Below, in pieces: positions 7,878-14,631 of a stretch of 51,122 nt of DNA. The position numbers were made by a program, and so were the translations under genes. This stretch comes from Bordetella parapertussis (lineage in GTDB: Bacteria > Pseudomonadota > Gammaproteobacteria > Burkholderiales > Burkholderiaceae_C): positions 1 through 51,122 of the forward strand of contig CAMCTC010000025.1 of the NCBI GenBank assembly GCA_945878355.1, in the 5' to 3' direction. Under the pieces are notes generated by a model. It was not told where the DNA came from. It worked only from the letters and a program-made list of their open reading frames with translations, and made no database searches. Within the stretch, counting starts at the first letter, position 1. Each line of letters opens with the position of its first letter.

Positions 7878-8159
7878 ATGACCATCGAGACCACTTACAG
7901 CCAGGCCAGAGAGCAGTTGAAATCGCTGATGGATCGCGCCGTCAACGACCGGGAGGTCATCGTGGTGCGCCGTCGCACCGGTGGCGATGTGGCGATGATT
8001 GCTGCCGATGAACTCGCGGGCCTGGTGGAGACCGCGCACCTGCTGCGCTCAGAGAAAAACGCTGAGCGCCTGCTCTCGGCCTTGTCCCGCGCACGCGGAA
8101 AAAGCATTGCGCCCATGACCATGGCTGACCTGGCCAAACTGGCGGGAGTCGATGCCTAA
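7878..8159 (+). CDS. yefM: YefM/Phd-family antitoxin
   Basis: This is a 93-residue antitoxin that binds and neutralises YoeB and represses its own operon. The N-terminus ETTYSQAREQLKSLMDRAVN followed by VIVVRRRTGGDVAMIAADEL is the Phd/YefM DNA-binding fold. ETAHLLRSEKNAERLLSAL is the connecting helix, and the rest is the toxin-binding tail. The ATG at 7878 lies 18 bp after a TGTACA operator. It overlaps the toxin gene by 8 bp. Nothing suggests damage. Confidence 0.92.
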   Translation: MTIETTYSQAREQLKSLMDRAVNDREVIVVRRRTGGDVAMIAADELAGLVETAHLLRSEKNAERLLSALSRARGKSIAPMTMADLAKLAGVDA

Positions 8160-8448
8160 AGGACCCAAAAGGCCAAAAGGCTTAGATGGCGATCGCCTCG
8201 CCGTCTGCCACCCGGAGTTCTTGGAAGACCTGCAGCATTGGGTTGAGACGGACCGCCGCACCGCCAAGAGATTATTGGATTTGGTCCAGGCAGTTTTGCG
8301 GGACCCTTTTGACGGCATAGGCAAGCCCGAGCCGCTGAAGTATCTTGGCGCAGATGTCTGGTCGCGGCGCATCACGCAGGAACATCGCTGCGTCTACCTG
8401 ATCAAGCCCGACAGAATCGAGCTCTTGCAAGGCCGATACCACTACTGA
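8152..8448 (+). CDS. yoeB: Txe/YoeB-family mRNA interferase toxin
   Basis: This is a 98-residue RelE-fold ribosome-dependent endoribonuclease. The family core is clear: EFLEDLQHWVETDRRTAKRL, then RDPFDGIGKPEPLKYLGAD, then VWSRRITQEHRCVYLI and the C-terminal GRYHY. The catalytic Glu lies in KPEPLK, the Arg in SRRI, and the His and Tyr in the last residues. The first 15 residues (MPKGPKRPKGLDGDR) are a basic extension not usual in YoeB. A GTG or CTG start nearer the core is possible, but the overlap with yefM supports the ATG. It ends just before repeat C. Confidence 0.92.
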   Translation: MPKGPKRPKGLDGDRLAVCHPEFLEDLQHWVETDRRTAKRLLDLVQAVLRDPFDGIGKPEPLKYLGADVWSRRITQEHRCVYLIKPDRIELLQGRYHY

Positions 8449-8453
8449 TCGGC

Positions 8454-8501
8454 AAACCGGCATCGGCATAGGCGCGACGCATCAGGCGCCGCTCCGATCA
8501 T
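8454..8501. repeat. direct repeat C, copy 2
   Basis: This is the partner of 6184-6231, including 37 uninterrupted identical bases (8459-8495). On the minus strand it again reads the end of the antitoxin gene and the toxin start MRRAYADAG, but neither gene continues on either side. It is a scar of the same PIN TA operon, lying 5 bp after the yoeB stop. Confidence 0.8.
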
Positions 8502-8535
8502 CCTAGAAACAGCAGTACGCCGTAGCGAATCTCTG

Positions 8536-8556
8536 ACGACCTCTTACGGTCGTTTT
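8536..8556 (+). terminator. rho-independent terminator after yoeB
   Basis: A 6-bp stem ACGACC/GGTCGT with a 6-nt loop is followed by TTTT on the plus strand. It lies 88 bp after yoeB, before the convergent PemK-like operon. The stem is short, so it may be weak. Confidence 0.5.
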
Positions 8557-8657
8557 CAGTTGTGAGACCGAGTGCTTCACGTCGAGTACCTTGCCAGCAC
8601 GCGTGGACCGTCGGCGAGGAGGGCTTTGCCGATCAGGTGGGTGGGCCTGGCGCGGAG

Positions 8658-9068
8658 TCATGTCGTTGTCGCGCGGAAGGCAGCCTGGACGGCCAGTACC
8701 AGCGACGGGTGCAAGGTGCCGAGCTTGGGCGTCTGTCCGTGGGGCGCAGCTGGCGGCACGGAGAACCACTGCGTGGTGTACGACAGGTCGAGGGCTTGTC
8801 TCAGGTCGAACTTGGTGTCGTGGCTGAGGCCGGCGGCCTCATAGGCTGCGGGGTTTCGGTCCCGCAGGATGGAGAACTCGCCGCGGTGCAGCTTGGTGGT
8901 GCGCTGGCTGGTGCCATAGGCGACGCGCACCGTGAACTGCGGCGCGTCGTCGTCAAAGACGGCCAAGACCAAGGCCGGCCTTGGCTTCGGGCGCGGGTGG
9001 ATGTCGTCGGGAAAGTGGCACCACACGATCTCGCCAGCGGTGGGCTCGGCCCACCACTGGGATGTCAT
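8658..9068 (-). CDS. PemK/MazF-like type II toxin
   Basis: This is a 136-residue protein resembling the PemK/MazF beta-barrel endoribonucleases. The N-terminus has the family pattern GEIVWCHFP then PKPRPALVLAVFDD, in which the Arg-Pro-Ala-Leu-Val stretch is typical. The middle (VRVAYGTSQRTTKLHRGEFS) would form the RNA-binding strands. The gene starts at an ATG that overlaps the stop of the upstream antitoxin by 4 bp. It lacks some standard MazF residues, so it may belong to a divergent PemK-like family. Pairing supports the toxin call. Confidence 0.75.
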   Translation of the reverse strand: MTSQWWAEPTAGEIVWCHFPDDIHPRPKPRPALVLAVFDDDAPQFTVRVAYGTSQRTTKLHRGEFSILRDRNPAAYEAAGLSHDTKFDLRQALDLSYTTQWFSVPPAAPHGQTPKLGTLHPSLVLAVQAAFRATTT

Positions 9069-9352
9069 GCGGGCTCCACCTCGAACAGGCTGGAGCGCAC
9101 CGATTTCTTCTTGCCTTGCGGCGCGTGCTTTTTGATCTGCCGCACTTGCGCGGCTGTCAGCGGCCCGTCGTCGGCCTCGTACTGTGGCAGCAGCTTGATG
9201 GCCAGGTCGTGCAACGCCAGATGAATGGCCTGGGTTTCATCAACACCGAGGCGTTCGGCGATGCGTTTGGCGGTGTCGCGGGTGACGCCTGTCGTGCTGT
9301 CAGTTTGGCGGTAGCGGAACGCAATCTGATCAACGGTGCTGCGGGTGGGCAT
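9065..9352 (-). CDS. antitoxin of the PemK-like toxin
   Basis: This is a 95-residue basic protein starting at the ATG at 9352 with an AGGAAG site. The N-terminal part reads STVDQIAFRYRQTDS, then TRDTAKRIAERLGVDETQAI, which looks like a ribbon-helix-helix or short HTH DNA-binding region. The C-terminal part is lysine-rich (QIKKHAPQGKKKSVRSSLFE) and probably binds the toxin. It overlaps the toxin start by 4 bp and has a clean palindrome upstream. The frame is open further to 9403, but the palindrome and ribosome site favour 9352. Confidence 0.75.
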   Translation of the reverse strand: MPTRSTVDQIAFRYRQTDSTTGVTRDTAKRIAERLGVDETQAIHLALHDLAIKLLPQYEADDGPLTAAQVRQIKKHAPQGKKKSVRSSLFEVEPA

Positions 9353-9373
9353 CACAGGACTTCCTGAAAATAC

Positions 9374-9388
9374 ATATCTTAAAGATAT
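9374..9388 (-). promoter_or_regulatory. palindromic operator of the PemK-like operon
   Basis: ATATCTT-A-AAGATAT is a perfect 7-bp dyad around one central base, 22 bp upstream of the antitoxin start. It is AT-rich in a GC-rich setting and overlaps the likely -10 region. An autoregulatory operator is the simplest reading. Confidence 0.6.
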
Positions 9389-9560
9389 CCAATGACGTTT
9401 CACCTGTCAAGGCTCGCGCGTCCTCATGACGCGCCCGTGGTGGGCTGCGTTCGTGTCGATGCCACCGACTTGGCGGGCGTGTCCCCGCTGCGCTGGGCCG
9501 GTCTGTTGCGCTGCGCGTCGAGCCGCCGTCAAAGGCCCAGCGTCTCGCCCCTTCGCGCGG

Positions 9561-9727
9561 CCAGGGCTCGCGTACGCGTTCACCTGCACCCAGATTCATG
9601 GCTTCGTGGTGTACGCCCATTTCTTTGGCGGTCGCCGGGCGCTCAGTGCCTTGAGAAAATCGGCCTTCTGAGCCGGCGTCAGCCGCGCCACCGACGCCAG
9701 CCAACGCTTCAGTTCTGCCGTATCCAT
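9561..9727 (-). pseudogene. IS1595-like transposase remnant
   Basis: From an ATG at 9727 the translation MDTAELKRWLASVARLTPAQ resembles the N-terminus of IS1595-family transposases. About 115 bases on, in another frame, VHHEAMNLGAGERVREPWP resembles the C-terminal block near the usual VNAYHSR motif. The zinc ribbon and the DDN/E catalytic core are missing. I read it as one transposase gene collapsed by an internal deletion and a frameshift. I found no clear terminal inverted repeats. The rest of the 9404-9865 gap holds nothing I recognise. Confidence 0.5.
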
Positions 9728-9865
9728 CGCACGCTCCGCAAGCCCACAACACGGGGCCACGAAACCAAGTCTGACACGGTAGTAGCTCATGGCGTGATCC
9801 ATCACGAACTAACGCGAAAATAGCCTGAAAAAGGCGCTGCAGGCGTGTGGTGGGCTCGGCATGAG

Positions 9866-11269
9866 TCACTCGAACAAGCTGGATTGCTTGAGGATATAGC
9901 CCGCAGGCTTCTTCTGCTTTTCGAGCACGCGCTCATCGACGAGGCGCTGCAACCACGCCTTGGCTTGAGCGGTGGTCACGTCCAGGGCTGCCGCGACTTC
10001 GGCGTCCTTCATTGATGCCTTGAGCAGCAGCGTTATCGCTTTTCGGACCGACACAAACAGCGCGTCCGCAGGCGTTGCTGGAGCCGACATCGTCGTGCTA
10101 GCAGACTCCGGCGGAGCCTCGGATGATTGTGAAACCAATGAGGCTGACTCGAGCGCAGATTCACCGGGTTCGTTACTCGACTTTTCGGCAAGTGGCGGCG
10201 CTGACTCACTCAGCGCTTCGATTGCAAGCATTGGCTCTGCAATAGCAGGCGTCGAAGGGGCAAGGTCCATCGTCCCGTCGGCGGAAACCAGTGCGAAACC
10301 CGTCTGCGGATTCTGAGCCGGCGTTGGTGCGGAAATATCGAACAAGGCTTGAAATGCGTCGACGTCTTGCGGGTTCGGCCAAGGCATCGCGCCCCTTGCG
10401 CGCAGTGCGTCGAGACCGGCCGAGGGCTCGCCCGTCGACCGAACATACAGGGGCACGAACTTCAGCTTGTCGAGTTGCTCCGTCGCTCCGGCCCATGTGC
10501 CGCCCTTGTTTACATCGGAACTGACGACCAAGGATGCGTCGGCCAGCGCGTAGATTAGCTTGTTGCGCTGCATAGCGTTGCCAACATTGAACCCTGCGCT
10601 CGGGTCGTAAGGCGAAATCAGCACCAGTTGGCCATCGAGCAGCAGGTTACGCTGCTCGCGGTTCATGATCGTCTTCTCCAAGCTGTCGGCGAGGACACCG
10701 CTGACCTTTCCCCCAGCTTCAAGCGCTCCACGCATTGCCGCTTGGTCTATGCCCTTAGCTCCGCCCGACACGAGCGTCCGCCCGGCTCGTGCGGCCAACC
10801 TGCCCACGGCGATCGTGTAGTCGATCAACGAATCGTCCACGTGTCGGGAGCCAACCACAGCAAGGCTGCCAGTCTCCAGAAGACCCATGTCTCCGCAACC
10901 GTAGAGGACGGCTGGGGCGTCTTCACGCAGGCGCGCCTTGAAGCGACGGGGGTACTCGGCATCTGCACGGCTGACTACCCAGATGGCGCGCGCTCGCCAA
11001 CGCTCGATTACTTGGCTCAGGAGGAATCCACGGCCAAGCAGGCGTTGCAGCCTGGACTCGTCAATCACCGGTTGGCAAGCACGCAGCAGATCGGCTGCAT
11101 CGGTTGAGACGAAGTCGGCAGGTTGGCGTTGTATTGCGCGTAGATGGCGCGCGAGCCGCTTGTATTCGCCGGCCTTCAGCAACTCCGACGACGAGGTGCA
11201 TCTTCCAGCGATCAGCGGAGCGGTGAGAAGCAGGATCGCCTGCGTGTTGAGGGACAGGGTCGGTATCAT
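9866..11269 (-). CDS. DprA/Smf-like protein coupled to a RecQ-type helicase
   Basis: This is a 467-residue protein with a DprA-type Rossmann core at roughly residues 75-310. The visible motifs are [46 protein letters not shown] and [20 protein letters not shown]. DprA proteins bind single-stranded DNA and load RecA. A low-complexity Ser/Ala/Pro/Glu linker follows (~325-395). The last ~60 residues are a winged-helix-like domain ([20 protein letters not shown]). The ATG at 11269 overlaps the helicase stop by 4 bp (ATGA). Upstream in-frame ATGs lie inside the helicase gene and are rejected. Compared with housekeeping DprA it has an extra linker and sits in a two-gene operon, which suggests a specialised, possibly defence, role. 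Confidence 0.85.
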   Translation of the reverse strand: MIPTLSLNTQAILLLTAPLIAGRCTSSSELLKAGEYKRLARHLRAIQRQPADFVSTDAADLLRACQPVIDESRLQRLLGRGFLLSQVIERWRARAIWVVSRADAEYPRRFKARLREDAPAVLYGCGDMGLLETGSLAVVGSRHVDDSLIDYTIAVGRLAARAGRTLVSGGAKGIDQAAMRGALEAGGKVSGVLADSLEKTIMNREQRNLLLDGQLVLISPYDPSAGFNVGNAMQRNKLIYALADASLVVSSDVNKGGTWAGATEQLDKLKFVPLYVRSTGEPSAGLDALRARGAMPWPNPQDVDAFQALFDISAPTPAQNPQTGFALVSADGTMDLAPSTPAIAEPMLAIEALSESAPPLAEKSSNEPGESALESASLVSQSSEAPPESASTTMSAPATPADALFVSVRKAITLLLKASMKDAEVAAALDVTTAQAKAWLQRLVDERVLEKQKKPAGYILKQSSLFE

Positions 11270-13350
11270 TCGTCGTGGCTCGTTTGGGTTTGTGATAGCG
11301 CCATTGGCCAGACATCGCCACTTCCGTTCTTGCGCAGAAGCCATGCGGACACGGTCAGTGTCCAGCGCGAGTCCACCATGTCATCGACCAGGATCACTGG
11401 CCCACCTGGTATTGGCTGACCATTGACTGCGAGCGAGCCGTCGATATTTCGCGCCTGTTGTGTACTGTTTGCCATCGTCTTCTGTTCAGGCCTGTTATCG
11501 GTCTTGGCGATGACCATATGAAACGGTAGGCCCAGAGCTGCAGCCAAGCGCTTCGCAAAATTGGGAACGAGGTCCGGATGACGCAGAGAGGGAACGCACG
11601 TCACCCAGGTCGGTTTCGGCTGAGGATTCCACTCTCGGATCATCTTCACACAGGCACCAACTAGGTCGTCGGCGAACTTGCCGTCGTGATACTTTCCTTG
11701 GCGGACCAAGCCGCCCCAACCGGCATCACCCCATACGCACAGGGCCTTGCCAGGTTGTGCCTGATAGAGAATTGTTGATGCGCTGTGAATTCCGTATTGA
11801 GGCATGCCTCTGACTGGCCACTTCTTACGGGCCTCGAGGGGCAGACTTGTACGGCAGAGAAATTCCTCTGCCTTTCGAATCAGTGACTGATCAACATCTT
11901 CGGAAAGCGGTGGCAAAGACGGTGGGCTGACGGTGCTCGAATCACCATCAAGGGCATCGTTCAGAAAACTCATATGCTTTCCAAATGGCAATGCAACGTA
12001 TTCCTTCATTTGCTGGAGTTCTGCGCGCCTGAGCTTAGTGAACCGGTCTGCACGTTCCCAAAATTCAACCCCGAGCTCGGCCGCAGTAAGCTGCCACTTT
12101 GAGCCTTGTTTGGCTATCGGCGCAGGAGATTCAAGAGAGAGAGCAGTAATAGTTTTCTCGAGTCGACCTTTGCTCATGTTTACGCAGCTCATGATCTCAG
12201 GTATCGAAAGCCCGTCTGCCGCTTCATTGAGTGCGCCGAGTACATCACCAACCTCTTGTCGGGTTGGAAACGCACTGCGGATGAACCAGTCAGTAATTCC
12301 CTCTTCTTCATCGCCGCTCAAGAGTAATCCATATGCGGAGGTCAGCGCTCTCCCTGCGCGCCCCACTTGCTGATAGTACGAAACGACTGAACCAGGCATT
12401 TGGAAGTGAATTACGAACGCCAGGTCCGGCTTGTCGTAACCCATTCCAAGAGCGGTGGTTGCTACCAGTGCCTTGACCTTGTTCTCCTGCAGCGCTTGCT
12501 CAAGCACTTCACGGCGATCGCCTGTCTTTCCCGTGTACGCCTCAACCGCGAACCCGCGAGTCTTGAGCCACTCGGCCAACTGGTTGGCATCTCGGATGGT
12601 GAGTGTATAAATGATTCCGTGGCCTTGGAGTGCGGCGAGGCGTTGCGCAATCCAAGCCATTCGGACAGCCCGACTAGGCAAACGCATGGTTTGCAGCGTC
12701 AGAGAGCTTCGATTCAAGTCACCACGCAGCACTTTCATGTTGGGACCAAGGACATCGACGAGATCTTCCATAACTCTGTTGTTTGCCGTTGCCGTGGTGG
12801 CCAGCAGCCGCAGGTTTGATGGCAGAGTCTTGACGATCCGTCCAAGCAGTCTATATTCAGGTATAAAGTCGTGACCCCAGTCGGAAATGCAATGCGCCTC
12901 GTCGATGACCAGCATCGAAATCTGTGCCGCGATTCCAGCCAGTACATCAGTACGAAATCGCTCATTTGCCAGACGTTTTGGGTGTATCAACAGAATATCG
13001 ACACTCCCGCAGGCAATTTGGGCTTTGACCTTCGGCCAGTCATCGACGTTGTCGGAATTGACCGTGGCCGCGCGGACGCCCATTCGTTCCGCTGCAGCGA
13101 TCTGATTTCGCATCAGCGCCAGCAGCGGAGAGATCAATAGCGCCGGGCCGTTGCCGCGGTCGCGCAGAAGCATCGTCGCGATGAAGTAGACGAAACTCTT
13201 TCCCCAACCGGTCTTCTGAACAACCAGCAAGCGACCACGCCCTTCGACGACGTGGCGAATCGCGTCTTCTTGGCCATCACGGAAGATGGCATCGGCGCGT
13301 CCGGAGCCGATCCGGAGCAACTCCAAGGCACGTTTTGGGTTGTAAGTCAT
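11266..13350 (-). CDS. RecQ-type helicase fused to a phosphoribosyltransferase domain
   Basis: This is a 694-residue SF2 helicase. The motifs are all present: a Q-like GQEDAIRH, Walker A TGWGKS (Lys51), the DEAH box (150-153) in [13 protein letters not shown], motif [12 protein letters not shown], and motifs V/VI in [11 protein letters not shown] and QQVGRAGRA. The usual RecQ zinc-binding and HRDC domains are not evident. The last ~150 residues instead hold a type I phosphoribosyltransferase fold, seen from the PRPP loop [15 protein letters not shown] (from residue 652) and [12 protein letters not shown] PRTase may use PRPP or a nucleobase as substrate or signal. The stop overlaps the DprA-like ATG, so the pair acts together. 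I recall similar helicase-PRTase/DprA pairs in defence-gene surveys but cannot confirm it here. Confidence 0.88.
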   Translation of the reverse strand: MTYNPKRALELLRIGSGRADAIFRDGQEDAIRHVVEGRGRLLVVQKTGWGKSFVYFIATMLLRDRGNGPALLISPLLALMRNQIAAAERMGVRAATVNSDNVDDWPKVKAQIACGSVDILLIHPKRLANERFRTDVLAGIAAQISMLVIDEAHCISDWGHDFIPEYRLLGRIVKTLPSNLRLLATTATANNRVMEDLVDVLGPNMKVLRGDLNRSSLTLQTMRLPSRAVRMAWIAQRLAALQGHGIIYTLTIRDANQLAEWLKTRGFAVEAYTGKTGDRREVLEQALQENKVKALVATTALGMGYDKPDLAFVIHFQMPGSVVSYYQQVGRAGRALTSAYGLLLSGDEEEGITDWFIRSAFPTRQEVGDVLGALNEAADGLSIPEIMSCVNMSKGRLEKTITALSLESPAPIAKQGSKWQLTAAELGVEFWERADRFTKLRRAELQQMKEYVALPFGKHMSFLNDALDGDSSTVSPPSLPPLSEDVDQSLIRKAEEFLCRTSLPLEARKKWPVRGMPQYGIHSASTILYQAQPGKALCVWGDAGWGGLVRQGKYHDGKFADDLVGACVKMIREWNPQPKPTWVTCVPSLRHPDLVPNFAKRLAAALGLPFHMVIAKTDNRPEQKTMANSTQQARNIDGSLAVNGQPIPGGPVILVDDMVDSRWTLTVSAWLLRKNGSGDVWPMALSQTQTSHDE

Positions 13351-13517
13351 GTTACGGCCCTACCTTGCTCTTGTCGGGAGAACTCTTGTCGGAAGAATGG
13401 TAGCCCGGCGCCAATAAGATGGCCAGCCCTGCCCGACCACCTCAGTGCGTATTCGTCATGTCGGCAAAGCAACTCGTTCGCCGCACGCCCTGTGCTGCTC
13501 ATGAAAGTGAGTTCCAT
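13347..13517 (-). CDS. possible 56-residue ORF coupled to the helicase gene
   Basis: An ATG at 13517 opens a frame that ends in a TGA overlapping the helicase ATG (ATGA). The product starts MELTFMSSTGRAANELLCRH and ends [16 protein letters not shown]. The ATGA overlap matches that between the helicase and DprA-like genes, which favours a real gene or the surviving 3' end of one. The codons for RQE occur twice as a CGACAAGAG direct repeat. I recognise no family, and no good ribosome site precedes the ATG. Chance remains quite possible. Confidence 0.35.
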   Translation of the reverse strand: MELTFMSSTGRAANELLCRHDEYALRWSGRAGHLIGAGLPFFRQEFSRQEQGRAVT

Positions 13518-13665
13518 AGCTTCAGATCCAAACCACTACAAATTGACCATCGTGAAGAGTTCGTCGGGCAATATGTTTAGGCCAGCATTGGGTTGCAGTT
13601 CGTCAAGGCGGCTCTTTATGGTAATTCATAGCAAGTTGGACACAATGCCAGGGAGCGACCTCTGT

Positions 13666-14094
13666 TCACAGCTGTACCGAGTTGGCTCCGTTGGCGACCA
13701 GCCCAGCCTGCTCAGACTCAGCCCCGCTCGCGCCCAGCATGCCGTGCAGCTTGCCCAGCAACGGCTGCAGGTGGGGCGACAGCACACCGCCATCGTCCAG
13801 CCCCTGCACCAGCTGGTGCAGGGGCAGCAGCGCATCGATCTCGGGCTCGCTGAACCACACACCGGGCAATTGGTGGTTGACCTGGCGCGCATCGCGCTGG
13901 TCGGCCTGCAGCCGGTAGCCCCGGTCGAAGTAGTCGTACACGATAGGCGCGTCCATGCGGTAGCGCAGGTACAGCAGGTCACGCTTGAGCGTGGCGTGCG
14001 AGACCTCGATCTCCTGGAGCATGGCGCTCATGCTGACGCAGCCGCGGGTGCGGATCATCATCTCGATCTTGTAGAACCGTTCAGTACGATCCAC
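13666..14094 (-). pseudogene. 3'-truncated WYL-domain transcriptional regulator
   Basis: The GTG at 14094 starts a DeoR-like winged HTH (FYKIEMMIRTRGCVSMSAML, then SHATLKRDLLYLRYRMDAPI). It is followed by DYFDRGYRLQ and LPGVWFSEPEIDALLPLHQL, typical of the linker in WYL regulators. After KLHGMLGASGAE the family sequence stops. The frame ends about 16 codons later, without the WYL ligand-binding domain. WYL regulators often control defence operons through bound nucleotides or ssDNA. This fragment lies 149 bp upstream of the small ORF and helicase genes in the same orientation, so it may once have regulated them. Confidence 0.75.
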
Positions 14095-14276
14095 GTCGTG
14101 TCCCCGTGCAGTGGCTCACTGCATGCCCAAAAACATGAAAAATTAGCTGCTCTGGAGGTTCAGACAAAAAATATTCATACTGATATTTTCACCAGTTCCG
14201 CCCGCCAACCTGGTACCGTAGGGTTGCCGATATTTCAGCCTTGTGTCAGCGGCAAAGGCCGAGTTGGCCGCCAAGC

Positions 14277-14534
14277 TCAGTGTTTCCACATGACCGTGAT
14301 GACCCGCTCAGAGTGCGGATCGACCACCAGCGATGCACTGAGGAACCTGCCGACCTGTCCGATCAAGGGTTTACCCACATCACGAGCCAGTTCCTTGCGC
14401 GAGCGTTTGTCGAAGCTGATGCGCACCGCACCATGGGAGGGTTCTCGTTTGCCATAGTCCAGCAGCCATTCCATGACCAAAGAAGGGATGCAGCGCTGCT
14501 GGGCGCGGGTTGTCGCGTGCTTCGTGATCGTCAT
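14277..14534 (-). CDS. small conserved hypothetical protein (DUF4258-like)
   Basis: This 85-residue protein begins MTITKHATTRAQQRCIPSLV and continues with WLLDYGKREPSHGAVRISF and DKRSRKELARDVGK. The pattern of an early His, an Arg-containing helix and a central YGxxxxxxGAxxxxxDKRxR segment is common in small proteobacterial proteins near DUF4258, some of which are RNase-like toxins. An AGAGGG ribosome site precedes the ATG. No antitoxin gene adjoins it. The function is unknown. Confidence 0.65.
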   Translation of the reverse strand: MTITKHATTRAQQRCIPSLVMEWLLDYGKREPSHGAVRISFDKRSRKELARDVGKPLIGQVGRFLSASLVVDPHSERVITVMWKH

Positions 14535-14631
14535 CTTGCGGCCCTCTTGTTTAAATGTTTGGCTGCTATGGCGGCAGGCTGATCGATTTGCCTGCAGCCA
14601 CAGCAGTGCCTGTTGAAACCCTGAACCTGCC

